From contig CAIKGD010000088.1 in NCBI GenBank assembly GCA_903826865.1, positions 1 through 39,419 of the forward strand: DNA of 39,419 bases. Reading direction: 5' to 3'. The stretch comes from an uncultured Verrucomicrobiota bacterium (GTDB lineage Bacteria > Verrucomicrobiota > Kiritimatiellia > Kiritimatiellales > Tichowtungiaceae). How positions within the stretch are numbered: the first letter of the stretch is position 1; each line of letters begins with the position of its first letter. The notes under the pieces were generated by a model. That model worked only from the letters and a program-made list of their open reading frames with translations, made no database searches and had not been told where the DNA came from. A program made the translations under genes and the position numbers. This document shows, one piece after another, positions 1 through 7,239 of the stretch.

Positions 1-1
1 G

Positions 2-709
2 GTCTCCGGTGTAGTCATTAAGCCTGACCCACCCCGGCCTTCGGCCACCCCTCCCGAGGGGGGATCAGAAAAAGAATTTCTTCCGCCTTCAGAGTCCCCT
101 CCTTTGGAGGGGTGGCCGAAGGCCGGGGTGGGTTGCGCTCTCCTCGGCAAGCACAACACGGAAAACATGCGTAATGCTCTACGGCTCTGCAAAGCGCTCG
201 GCCTCGACATGGATAAATGCAAAGCCGCCGTCGCGACCTTCAAAGGTATTGAACGACGGCTTGAACGGGTCGGCCCGAAGGTGATCGACGACTTCGCACA
301 CAGCCCGGTCAAAATCGCCGCCGCGCTCGAAGCAGTCTCGGGAGAATTTCCGGCGTTCTCCGCCTACTGGCGTCCGCACGGCTACACCCCGCTTTTCCAG
401 CTGGCCGACGGTTTGATTGACGTTTTTTGCAACCATTGGAAAGGTAGGGACGGATCGCCGAGCCGTCCGGAAGACAAACTGTTCATCCTGCCGGTCTATT
501 TCGCAGGCGGAACGGTGAACATCAAAGTCACCTCGGAGCAGTTTGTCGAACGGCTGAAAACGGCGGGTGTTCCGGCGGAGTTTGTTCCGGATTACGCCGC
601 ACTGGAAAAACGGCTTCTGGAAGAAGGACTGCCCGTTCTCGGCATGGGTGCCCGCGATCCGGAATTACCGCTCTTTGCTAAACGACTGGCGACATCGTTC
701 TGCAGGTAG
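2..709 (+). CDS. Mur ligase family protein, C-terminal part (5' end outside window)
   Basis: The reading frame is open from base 2, so the gene begins left of the window. The GKHNTENM segment, the GIERRLERVG stretch and IDDFAHSPVKI are the hallmarks of the end of the central domain and the C-terminal domain of Mur ligases of the MurC/Mpl type, which join amino acids or peptides to UDP-MurNAc in cell-wall synthesis or recycling. RPHGYTPLFQLAD and LPVYFAGGT continue the C-terminal domain. The N-terminal UDP-binding domain and the P-loop are not in view, so the exact substrate cannot be assigned. The gene is unusual: a 107-bp palindromic repeat lies in frame just before GKHN, a 27-bp hairpin adds exactly nine residues (GRDGSPSRP) after NHWK, and a third repeat supplies the TAG stop. 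Activity is uncertain because of these insertions. Confidence 0.85.
   Translation, partial: VSGVVIKPDPPRPSATPPEGGSEKEFLPPSESPPLEGWPKAGVGCALLGKHNTENMRNALRLCKALGLDMDKCKAAVATFKGIERRLERVGPKVIDDFAHSPVKIAAALEAVSGEFPAFSAYWRPHGYTPLFQLADGLIDVFCNHWKGRDGSPSRPEDKLFILPVYFAGGTVNIKVTSEQFVERLKTAGVPAEFVPDYAALEKRLLEEGLPVLGMGARDPELPLFAKRLATSFCR
27..133. repeat. 107-bp palindromic repeat, GC-rich family, copy 1 (inside Mur ligase gene)
   Basis: Bases 27-54 and 106-133 are a perfect 28-nt inverted repeat. Each arm itself contains a small hairpin (GGCC-TTC-GGCC on the left, GGCC-GAA-GGCC on the right) and is flanked internally by further C-rich/G-rich stems. The element is read through in frame as a Pro-rich insert. 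A related copy lies at 2825-2935. No transposase is seen in the element, so it would have to be mobilised in trans if mobile. Confidence 0.9.
443..469. repeat. 27-bp hairpin half-element inserted in frame in Mur ligase gene
   Basis: Stem GGACGG (448-453) and CCGTCC (463-468) enclose the nonamer ATCGCCGAG (454-462). The unit begins with GGTAGGG and is identical over 27 nt to the left part of the repeat at 705-781. It starts and ends on codon boundaries and encodes GRDGSPSRP between NHWK and EDKLFILP, where family members normally have a short linker. Confidence 0.85.
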
Positions 710-781
710 GGACGGATCGCCGAGCCGTCCGCCCTTCGACCAACTCAGGACAGGCGGCGCTCTCGGCGATAGCGCCCTACC
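705..781. repeat. 77-bp REPIN-like element (two inverted hairpins) at the Mur ligase stop codon
   Basis: The ends GGTAGGG and CCCTACC are inverted. The left hairpin is GGACGG-ATCGCCGAG-CCGTCC (710-730). The right hairpin is GGCGCT-CTCGGCGAT-AGCGCC (756-776), whose loop is the exact reverse complement of the left loop although its stem differs. The upstream gene's TAG stop (707-709) lies inside the first bases of the element. The middle holds CCTTCGACCAACTCAGGAC-like sequence. Confidence 0.85.
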
Positions 782-808
782 ATTTTACCCATCGAATCGC
801 GGCAGTTA

Positions 809-882
809 TTGGTTAATAGTTATTTGTTATTGGTGAAGTTTTTTCTACTATCTCCTGCCAAGACCCAATAACGAATAACCAA
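809..882. repeat. AT-rich imperfect inverted repeat upstream of cysS
   Basis: The left arm 809-833 (TTGGTTA...TTGTTATTGG) pairs with the right arm 865-882 (CCAATAACGAATAACCAA), separated by about 30 nt. It fills the space directly before the cysS start. No Shine-Dalgarno sequence is seen between it and the ATG. Confidence 0.6.
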
Positions 883-891
883 CAACCGATC

Positions 892-2283
892 ATGAGCTTC
901 AAAATCTACAACACGATGTCCCGCTCACCGGAAGAGCTGGTTCCGCTGAAAGACAACCACGTCCGCATGTACACCTGCGGCCCGACGGTTTACAATTACG
1001 CCCACATCGGCAACTACCGCGCCTACATGTTCGAAGACCTGCTGCGCCGCTGGCTGAAGTATAAAGGCTTCAAGGTCACGCAGGTGCAGAACCTGACGGA
1101 CGTGGACGACAAGACCATCCGCGGTTCACGCGAAAGCGGCCTGCCGCTGCGCGACTACACGCAGAAATACAAAGACGCCTTTTTCGAAGACCTCAAGACG
1201 CTTAATATTGAGCCGGCCGAGTTCTACCCCGCCGCGACCGACTGCATCCCCGAAATGATCGCCATTATCGAAAAGCTTTTCACCAAAGGCCGCGCCTATA
1301 AATCCGACGACGGCTCGGTCTATTTCCCGATTGATAAGTTTCCGGAGTACGGAAAGCTGGCCCGCCTCGACCGCGAAGGCATGCGCTCCGGCGCGCGCGT
1401 CGCGCAGGACGAATACGACAAGGAAAACGCTGCCGACTTTGCCCTCTGGAAAGGCTACGACGAAGCCGACGGCGACGTTGTCTGGGATTCACCTTGGGGC
1501 AAAGGCCGCCCCGGCTGGCATATCGAGTGCTCCGCCATGAGCATGAAATATCTCGGCGAAACCTTCGATCTGCACACCGGCGGCGTGGACAACATTTTCC
1601 CGCACCATGAGGACGAAATCGCCCAGAGCGAAGGCGCCAACGGCTGCCTGTATTCCAAATACTGGATGCACTGCGCGCACCTGCAAGTGGACGGAAAGAA
1701 AATGTCCAAGTCGCTCGGCAATTTCTACACGCTGCGCGAGATTCTGGAAAAAGGCTTCACCGGCCGTGAAATCCGCTACGAACTGATCGGTACGCACTAC
1801 CGTCAGTCGCTCAATTTCACATTCGCCTCTCTCAACGCTAACCGCGCCGCCCTCGCCCGCCTCGACGAATTCTACGCCAAGGTCAAAGACGCCGCCGGAA
1901 ACGAGACGTCTGCCGGCGAACTGCCGAGCTGGGCCGGCGAACTCGAAAAGCGGTTCGCCGAAGCGCTCGACGACGACCTCAACATTGCCGGCGGACTCGG
2001 AGCCCTCTTCGACGGTGTCCACGAAGGTAATAAGGCTTTCCCGATGAATTCAAAAACCGCGCTGGCGGTTTCCAACCTCTGGAAAAAACTGGACAGCGTT
2101 CTCGGCTTCCTCATGCCGCCCGCCGCCGAAGTTCCCGCCGAACTCATTCAGATGGCCGAAGCGCGCGTCGCCGCCAAAAAGGCCAAAAACTTCGCTGAAG
2201 CCGATCGCCTGCGCGATGCCATCACCGCCGCCGGCTGGACCGTTCAGGACACTCCGACCGGCCCAAAGCTGAAAAAAGTGTAA
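892..2283 (+). CDS. cysS: Cysteine--tRNA ligase
   Basis: A class I aminoacyl-tRNA synthetase that charges tRNA-Cys with cysteine using ATP in the cytoplasm. The 463-residue length is normal. TCGPTVYNYAHIGNYRAY near the N-terminus holds the first zinc-ligand cysteine and the HIGH-type signature (HIGN). WHIECSAM and HTGGVDNIFPHHEDEIAQSE hold the remaining zinc ligands and cysteine-binding residues. KMSKSLGNF is the second ATP signature. The C-terminal helical region (ARVAAKKAKNFAEADRLRD) is typical of CysRS. The ATG at 892 fits the family's usual N-terminus (MSFKIYNTMSR); no clear Shine-Dalgarno precedes it, because an AT-rich palindrome occupies that space. It is probably transcribed independently of the interrupted Mur ligase gene. 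Confidence 0.98.
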   Translation: MSFKIYNTMSRSPEELVPLKDNHVRMYTCGPTVYNYAHIGNYRAYMFEDLLRRWLKYKGFKVTQVQNLTDVDDKTIRGSRESGLPLRDYTQKYKDAFFEDLKTLNIEPAEFYPAATDCIPEMIAIIEKLFTKGRAYKSDDGSVYFPIDKFPEYGKLARLDREGMRSGARVAQDEYDKENAADFALWKGYDEADGDVVWDSPWGKGRPGWHIECSAMSMKYLGETFDLHTGGVDNIFPHHEDEIAQSEGANGCLYSKYWMHCAHLQVDGKKMSKSLGNFYTLREILEKGFTGREIRYELIGTHYRQSLNFTFASLNANRAALARLDEFYAKVKDAAGNETSAGELPSWAGELEKRFAEALDDDLNIAGGLGALFDGVHEGNKAFPMNSKTALAVSNLWKKLDSVLGFLMPPAAEVPAELIQMAEARVAAKKAKNFAEADRLRDAITAAGWTVQDTPTGPKLKKV

Positions 2284-2295
2284 GGTTCAACCGCG

Positions 2296-2580
2296 ATGAA
2301 CATCAGGCAATTCAAAGATTTTATATTCACCGCGCTATTTATTGCCTTTTCATTTTTTAACCCGACATTGTTTTGGTTAGAAGGAAAAACACACTACTAT
2401 TTGTCACCGGAAATGTTTGAGGCTGTAAATTTACTCATCTGTTTTGTATGGGTATTATTATTTTGCCTTTACTACCTGCACATGAATAAAAATAAGTGGT
2501 GCTTTCTTTTGCTAATCTTCCTGCCGGTAGAATTCTGCTGGCTCTTATTTCTCGTAATGATGTATGCGACATGGACATAA
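2296..2580 (+). CDS. Small hypothetical membrane protein
   Basis: A 94-residue protein of unknown function, starting 12 nt after cysS. It is dominated by three hydrophobic stretches (about residues 9-28, 43-61 and 69-91) rich in Phe, Leu and Trp, so it is very likely an inner-membrane protein with three spans. Codon use is visibly AT-richer than in its neighbours, which suggests recent acquisition or weak selection. No family was recognised. The start ATG at 2296 is the first in frame after cysS; a recognisable Shine-Dalgarno is lacking, so expression could depend on coupling to cysS. Confidence 0.55.
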   Translation: MNIRQFKDFIFTALFIAFSFFNPTLFWLEGKTHYYLSPEMFEAVNLLICFVWVLLFCLYYLHMNKNKWCFLLLIFLPVEFCWLLFLVMMYATWT

Positions 2581-2599
2581 CCATACTGTTAGATACCGA

Positions 2600-2717
2600 C
2601 TCATCCCCAAAATCGGAGACCAATCGTAGATGCGAGGTCCTCGTCGCATCCTCAACGAGAAAAAAACGCAACGAGGGCATCGCGTCTACACTAACGGTCT
2701 GTATCTCCGATGAGCCG
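2600..2717. repeat. Nested imperfect palindrome between the small membrane protein and the PLD lipoprotein gene
   Basis: The inner arms are 2626-2644 (GTAGATGCGAGGTCCTCGT) and 2671-2689 (ACGAGGGCATCGCGTCTAC), imperfect reverse complements. Outer arms around 2600-2619 and 2703-2717 match as CGACTCAT...CGGAGA against TCTCCGATGAGCC. This resembles the other small palindromic repeats in the window in size but not in sequence. Confidence 0.6.
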
Positions 2718-2720
2718 CAG

Positions 2721-2748
2721 TTGGCAAATCGTCAAGACCTGCTATTCT
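2721..2748 (+). promoter_or_regulatory. Possible sigma70-type promoter for the PLD lipoprotein gene
   Basis: TTGGCA (2721-2726), a 16-nt spacer, then TATTCT (2743-2748) preceded by TGC, which gives an extended -10 look. It lies just after the nested palindrome and a few bases before the first possible GTG start at 2756. Pattern match only. Confidence 0.3.
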
Positions 2749-2755
2749 GCCGGAC

Positions 2756-4318
2756 GTGAAAGTTATTCTTCAAGATGTGCCGGAGCATTTCGCGGGTGAA
2801 CTGCCTTTACTTAAAAGCAATACAACCCACCCCGCCGTTCCGGCACCCCTCCAAAGGAGAGGATTTCATTGCCGACGGATTCAGGGTTCTGTCCAATCCC
2901 CTCCACGGGAGGGGTGGCCGCAGGCCGGGGTGGGTTCTTCGGCCGCTCGACCGTTTACTTTTCTTGCCGTCTGCGTTCTTCTGTTTTGCGCGGGCTGTTC
3001 CACCGTTGGACGTGAACTGGCTTATGACAACACTGTGCAGGTAGCCAAACGACCGTTCAGCGAAACAGCCGAACTCGGCTGGCGCGTCAAAACCTTCTGG
3101 ACCGAAGAAACGTCTTCCATCTGGCGGCGGTATATCAGCTTTCCGCTGCTTAGCCTGCGCGACATTCCCGAAGTGGATGAGACTCCGGTTCCCATGAAGC
3201 GCAGTGTGATGTCGAAATGGCTCCGTCGTAAAACCGGTCCGCCCGCGCAGGGCAGCGCCAGTCTGATGCTCAACGGCGAAAACTTTTTCCCGCAGTTTGA
3301 GGAATCCATCCGCACCGCCACGAACCGCATTGATCTGAAAACCTATATTTTCGATAACGACGACGTCTCCAAAGAAATCGCCGACCTGCTCAAAACCCGC
3401 AGCCGTGAAATCGATATCCGGATTCTCTATGACTCGCTCGGAACCCGCCTTGCCTGGGGAACCGATGCATCCTCGCTTCCGACAAATTATGTTTATGAAG
3501 TGGACGACATGATCCGGTATCTGGAGAAAGATTCCGGCATTGAACTGCGCCGTGCCTGTCACACGCTGTTCACTTCCGAGCACTCCAAATACATTCTCAT
3601 TGACCGCCGGATCGCCTATTTCGGCGGCATGAACATCGGCCGCGAATACCGTTATGACTGGCGCGATGCCATGTTCGAACTCTCCGGCCCGGTTATTGAC
3701 GCGCTAGGAATCCGCTTCGAGACAGCCTGGACACTCGCCAGCGGCGATGCATTTACCTGGTTTAAACTGCCGGAGCCGCACCGGTCGAAATACCGCGGCA
3801 AAAACGAGCTTTATCTGACGCCGACCACACCGATGAAGCCTTACATCTACAAAGGCCAGTTGCGCGCTATCGAACACGCGAAACAGTGCATTTACCTCGA
3901 AAATCCCTACCTGTGGAACTCGTCCATCGTTTACCAGCTCTGCGCGGCGCGCAAACGCGGCGTTGATGTACGCGTCACCATTCCCCGCGACATCAATCAC
4001 AACATCGGGATTGCCGCCAGCAAACAGACCGTCAAACGCCTGCTCGACCACGGCGTACGCGTTTTTGTTTATCCGGGCATGACGCACGTCAAAGCCGCTG
4101 TTTATGATCAGTGGACCTGCTTCGGCTCAGCCAATTTTGACGACTTGAGTCTGCACAAAAACTACGAACTGAATATTTTCACCGACAACCCGGAAATTGT
4201 CCGCGAAATCAAAGAAGATTTACTCGAAAGCGGACAGAGACTTTCAACAGAAATTCACGAGGCCGGCGAAATCAGCTGGATGGATATCTTCACCGCCAGT
4301 CTTTCCCAGTATCTCTAG
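2756..4318 (+). CDS. Phospholipase D / cardiolipin synthase-like lipoprotein
   Basis: Two HxKxxxxD motifs, HSKYILID followed by GGMNIGREYRYDWRD and THVKAAVYD followed by GSANFDD, identify a two-HKD phospholipase D superfamily enzyme, as in cardiolipin synthases and related phosphatidyltransferases. RPFTFLAVCVLLFCAGC is a hydrophobic signal segment ending in a lipobox-like CAGC, so the protein is probably a membrane-anchored lipoprotein. The start is uncertain. The longest frame begins with GTG at 2756 and would place about 60 residues, mostly encoded by a palindromic repeat (2825-2935), before the signal peptide. GTG at 2930, the last bases of the repeat, gives a much more normal signal peptide of about 25 residues. 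In either case the repeat has shaped the 5' end of the gene. Reaction and substrate are inferred from the family only. Confidence 0.85.
   Translation: MKVILQDVPEHFAGELPLLKSNTTHPAVPAPLQRRGFHCRRIQGSVQSPPREGWPQAGVGSSAARPFTFLAVCVLLFCAGCSTVGRELAYDNTVQVAKRPFSETAELGWRVKTFWTEETSSIWRRYISFPLLSLRDIPEVDETPVPMKRSVMSKWLRRKTGPPAQGSASLMLNGENFFPQFEESIRTATNRIDLKTYIFDNDDVSKEIADLLKTRSREIDIRILYDSLGTRLAWGTDASSLPTNYVYEVDDMIRYLEKDSGIELRRACHTLFTSEHSKYILIDRRIAYFGGMNIGREYRYDWRDAMFELSGPVIDALGIRFETAWTLASGDAFTWFKLPEPHRSKYRGKNELYLTPTTPMKPYIYKGQLRAIEHAKQCIYLENPYLWNSSIVYQLCAARKRGVDVRVTIPRDINHNIGIAASKQTVKRLLDHGVRVFVYPGMTHVKAAVYDQWTCFGSANFDDLSLHKNYELNIFTDNPEIVREIKEDLLESGQRLSTEIHEAGEISWMDIFTASLSQYL
2825..2935. repeat. 111-bp palindromic repeat, GC-rich family, copy 2 (5' end of PLD lipoprotein gene)
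   Basis: Arms 2825-2852 and 2908-2935 share their outer and inner ends with copy 1 at 27-133. The central hairpins differ between the arms: GCCG-TTC-CGGC on the left and GGCC-GCA-GGCC on the right. Pairing inside each hairpin is kept while the sequence changes. It is read through in the frame of the downstream gene. Confidence 0.85.
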
Positions 4319-4357
4319 CGCATTAACCGTTGTGATGCCGTCATACTGATTCGGAGG

Positions 4358-4375
4358 GCGCGGATTCACCCGCGC
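4358..4375. terminator. Hairpin between convergent genes (possible bidirectional terminator)
   Basis: GCGCGG (4358-4363), loop ATTCAC, CCGCGC (4370-4375). It lies between the stop of the PLD gene (+) and the stop of rho (-). No T-tract follows on either side, so factor-independent termination is doubtful. Confidence 0.4.
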
Positions 4376-4385
4376 TGCTCTTAGT

Positions 4386-6095
4386 TCAGCTCTGCAACGC
4401 CATTAGAAATTCGGCGTTGCTCTTGGTTTTCTTCAACCGGTTAATGAGCAGTTCCATCGCCTCAACCGGCGGAACATCCTTGAGCGCCTTGCGCAGCGTC
4501 CATATCCGGGCCAGTTCATCTTTATGCAGCAGCAGTTCTTCCTTGCGCGTACCGCTCTTCTCAATATTGATCGCCGGAAAGATGCGCTTGCCGACCAGAT
4601 CGCGGTCGAGCGCCAGCTCCATGTTGCCGGTGCCCTTGAATTCTTCAAAGATTACCTCATCCATGCGGCTGCCGGTATCAACCAGTGCCGTCGAAATAAT
4701 CGTCAGACTGCCGCCGTTTTCAATATTGCGGGCCGCACCGAAAAAGCGTTTCGGCTTATGCAGTGCATTGGCGTCCACACCGCCGGAAAGAATCTTTCCG
4801 CTGTGCGGCTGAATGGTATTATAAGCGCGCGCCAGACGGGTGATACTGTCGAGCAGAATGATGACGTCTTCGCCGTTTTCAACGCGGCGCTTGGCCATTT
4901 CAATAACGATCTCGGCAACCTGCACATGGCGCTCCGGATGCTCGTCGAAGGTCGAAGAAAGCACTTCAGCCTTTGTGGTGCGCTGCATATCCGTCACCTC
5001 TTCCGGACGCTCGTCAATCAGCAGAATGATCAGCTTGGAGTCCGGACTGTTCGTCGAAATGCTGTTGGCGATTTTCTGCAGAAGCACCGTCTTGCCGGTG
5101 CGCGGCGGCGCGACAATCAGCCCGCGCTGTCCTTTGCCGATCGGCGTTGCCAGATCCATCACGCGCATCGAAATTTCGTCGGCCGTGGTTTCGAGACCGA
5201 GGCGCTCATCCGGAAAAAGCGGTGTAAGATTTTCGAACGGAATGCGGTTCAGGTTTTTTTCCGGCGCATCGTTATTCACTTTATCCACCGACAGCAGCGC
5301 AAAGAAGCGCTCCTTCGGCCGCGGCGAGCGGATCGGTCCTTCAATCAGGTCGCCGGTGCGCAGACCGAAACGGCGGATCTGCGGCGGAGAAACATAAATA
5401 TCTTCCGGGTTCGGCAGATAATTATTTTCCGACGAGCGCAGGAAACCGAATTTATCCGGCAGCACCTCAAGGATGCCGCGGCAGTTTGCTTCATTACCCC
5501 AGCGGATCTGGGTTTTAAGGATTTCAAAAATCAGCTCATGCTTGCGCAGACCGGCCGGATCCTCAATCGAATAGCTTTCTGCCAGCTTCTTGAGTTCAGG
5601 GATTTCCGTCACCTGCAGTTCAAACAGATTGAGTTTCGGCATTTTCTTGGCCGGCGTTTCAGGCAATCTCTCCTGTTCGTCGCCGTTGCCGCCGCCATTC
5701 CCGTTCCCGCCGCGATTTCCGTTTCCGTCATTCATGTTCCGCCCGTGATGACGGGAATTGCGGTTGTTGTTCGGACGCCGGTTATTGTCCTGCCTTTGGT
5801 TATTATTATGCCGCTGGCCGCGATCATCCTGCCTTTGGTTATTATTATGCCGCTGATTGCGATCATCCTGCCGGGGACCATTGTCGTACTGCGGTCCGCG
5901 GTCATCCTGCCGCTGCCCGCGATCATCCTGCTGCGGCTGATCGTCCATACTTTCTGTCTGCGGTGCAGATCTTTCGACCGACGTCGCCGGTTCCACGGCA
6001 ACCACTTCTTCCGGTTTCGGTACTGCTGACTTTACGGCCCGCGGCGCCCGGGGCGCCTTTGCCGGCTTCGCGACATTTTCCTGTTCTTCACTCAT
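4386..6095 (-). CDS. rho: Transcription termination factor Rho
   Basis: An RNA-dependent ATPase hexamer that ends transcription. The core is complete: the N-terminal Rho domain ([21 protein letters not shown]), the cold-shock-type RNA-binding fold ([33 protein letters not shown]), Walker A APPRTGKT, Walker B VIILLDS followed by ITRLARAYN, and the C-terminal [21 protein letters not shown]. The ATG at 6095 (MSEEQENV) is preferred over an upstream ATG at 6131 because GAGG precedes it by 7 nt and it overlaps the coaE stop by 8 nt (ATGAGTGA). Ahead of the core is an insertion of roughly 100 residues rich in Arg, Asn, Gln, Asp and Gly, including a 13-residue tandem repeat, presumably disordered. 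Asn/Arg-rich N-terminal extensions of Rho are known in several bacterial groups. Confidence 0.97.
   Translation of the reverse strand: MSEEQENVAKPAKAPRAPRAVKSAVPKPEEVVAVEPATSVERSAPQTESMDDQPQQDDRGQRQDDRGPQYDNGPRQDDRNQRHNNNQRQDDRGQRHNNNQRQDNNRRPNNNRNSRHHGRNMNDGNGNRGGNGNGGGNGDEQERLPETPAKKMPKLNLFELQVTEIPELKKLAESYSIEDPAGLRKHELIFEILKTQIRWGNEANCRGILEVLPDKFGFLRSSENNYLPNPEDIYVSPPQIRRFGLRTGDLIEGPIRSPRPKERFFALLSVDKVNNDAPEKNLNRIPFENLTPLFPDERLGLETTADEISMRVMDLATPIGKGQRGLIVAPPRTGKTVLLQKIANSISTNSPDSKLIILLIDERPEEVTDMQRTTKAEVLSSTFDEHPERHVQVAEIVIEMAKRRVENGEDVIILLDSITRLARAYNTIQPHSGKILSGGVDANALHKPKRFFGAARNIENGGSLTIISTALVDTGSRMDEVIFEEFKGTGNMELALDRDLVGKRIFPAINIEKSGTRKEELLLHKDELARIWTLRKALKDVPPVEAMELLINRLKKTKSNAEFLMALQS
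5789..5866. repeat. Two 39-bp tandem repeats inside rho
   Basis: The 39-bp unit occurs at 5789-5827 and 5828-5866, differing in only a few bases. It encodes 13 residues on the minus strand (of the type [13 protein letters not shown]). The unit is a multiple of three, so copy number can change without breaking the frame. It lies in the low-complexity N-terminal insertion of Rho. Confidence 0.85.
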
Positions 6096-6711
6096 AACTT
6101 TTCCTCTTCTCACACCTGATCGTTTCAACACAATCCATTATCCGGCTGCGCAACGCGTCCGGCGTTCCGCCGTTTTCGATCACAAAGTCCGCTTTGGCGG
6201 CTTTTTCCATCAGCGGCATCTGCGCCGCGATCCTTTTGCGCGTCTCTGCTTTCGACAATCCGCGTCTTTCCAGTCTTTGGTAAATCTGTTCATCCGGAGC
6301 CGTTATGCAAATCACGGCATCCCATCCTTTTGTCCAGTCTGCTTCAAACAGAAGCGGCACCAGCACCGCGGCATCCTCCTGCGCCGTGCGGCAGTCTTTA
6401 ATCCATACCTGCGCGGCTTTAATCACCGCCGGATGCACCAGACAGTTCAATGCTTCCCGCGCCTGCGGGTCGGTAAAAATCTTCTTTCCGAGCTTCGCAC
6501 GGTCAATCGATCCGTCGTCCGCCAGTATTCCCGCACCGAAATACCCGACCACTTTTTCATACACGGGACGGCCTTTATCCATCAGTTCGTGCGCCAGAAA
6601 ATCACTGTCCAGCACCTTGAACCCTTCTGCGGATAAAATACGGCCCGTCTCTGTTTTGCCGCAGGCTATACCACCGGTGATGCCTAGAATAATCGCTTGC
6701 GCTGAATTCAT
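6088..6711 (-). CDS. coaE: Dephospho-CoA kinase
   Basis: Catalyses the last step of coenzyme A synthesis, phosphorylating the 3'-hydroxyl of dephospho-CoA with ATP. The N-terminal [16 protein letters not shown] is the P-loop, [11 protein letters not shown] is the conserved substrate-binding segment, and the lid/base region [20 protein letters not shown] matches the family. The 207-residue length is usual. The stop overlaps the rho start by 8 nt, so coaE and rho are probably co-translated. The ATG at 6711 is the first start before the P-loop, with no strong Shine-Dalgarno. A TTGACA hexamer about 110 nt upstream could be part of its promoter. Confidence 0.95.
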   Translation of the reverse strand: MNSAQAIILGITGGIACGKTETGRILSAEGFKVLDSDFLAHELMDKGRPVYEKVVGYFGAGILADDGSIDRAKLGKKIFTDPQAREALNCLVHPAVIKAAQVWIKDCRTAQEDAAVLVPLLFEADWTKGWDAVICITAPDEQIYQRLERRGLSKAETRKRIAAQMPLMEKAAKADFVIENGGTPDALRSRIMDCVETIRCEKRKSYE

Positions 6712-6797
6712 AAGTTAAGACGAACAGATTGAAAACCGGCTGATGAAAACGTTCGGTGGAAAACTAACAACGGGGGGGATGCCGGAATGTGCAAGGA

Positions 6798-6825
6798 TAG
6801 TTACCGCATACCCTTAGATTGTCAA
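6798..6825 (-). promoter_or_regulatory. Possible promoter upstream of coaE-rho
   Basis: On the minus strand TTGACA (6825-6820), a 16-nt spacer, then TAACTA (6803-6798). The -35 is a perfect hexamer but the -10 is poor. It lies in the 120-nt gap between ruvX and coaE. Suggestion only. Confidence 0.25.
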
Positions 6826-6831
6826 CCCTGT

Positions 6832-7239
6832 TTATGGCTGTGCATCGAGATAATTCTGCAGAATGATTTGCGCGGCCACCTTATCCACCACGCCTTTACG
6901 CTTCTTTCCATTGAGCCCAGCCTCACGCAGTGCATTATGCGCGCTGACGGTGCTCAGCCGTTCGTCCCACTCAAAAACCGGCACCGCCGTCAGAGCCTTC
7001 AGTTTTTCAATAAAACTCCGGACCTTCTCCGTCGCCGGACCGTAGGAGCCGTCCATATTTCGCGGCAGACCGATAACAATTTTTTCAACCTGATGTTCGG
7101 CGATCAGAGCAACGAGCTGACCAAGCCCGGCGTTCGTACTGTCAAGAACACAGAGCGGCGACGCCAGAAAAGCCGTAGGATCGCTCAGCGCGATCCCTAT
7201 CCGCACATCGCCGTGGTCAATGCCCAGCACGCGCCCCAT
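6832..7239 (-). CDS. ruvX: Putative pre-16S rRNA nuclease / Holliday junction resolvase-like YqgF
   Basis: A 135-residue RNase H-fold protein of the YqgF/RuvX family. Seen in the sequence: VLGIDHGDVRIGIALSD (first acidic residue and glycine-rich strand), KIVIGLPRNMDGSYGPAT, FEWDERLSTVSAHNAL (DERLST signature) and the final DKVAAQIILQNYLD carrying the last acidic residue. The family is linked to 5' maturation of 16S rRNA in E. coli. The start ATG overlaps the stop of the upstream membrane protein gene by 1 nt (TAATG), indicating translational coupling. Confidence 0.95.
   Translation of the reverse strand: MGRVLGIDHGDVRIGIALSDPTAFLASPLCVLDSTNAGLGQLVALIAEHQVEKIVIGLPRNMDGSYGPATEKVRSFIEKLKALTAVPVFEWDERLSTVSAHNALREAGLNGKKRKGVVDKVAAQIILQNYLDAQP

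Noticed and set aside
104-106. TTG at 104 as the start of the Mur ligase gene
   Set aside because: The frame is open to the window edge and the protein upstream of GKHN is required in this family, so the gene is cut by the window, not starting inside the repeat.
2756-2800. MKVILQDV at the start of the long PLD frame looks like the N-terminus of ribosomal protein L9
   Set aside because: The similarity ends after a few residues and the frame then enters the repeat; treated as chance.
4524-6029. Long plus-strand frame (501 codons) opposite rho
   Set aside because: It is a mirror of rho codon structure, with His/Arg/Phe-rich unnatural composition and no domain; rho is unmistakable on the other strand.
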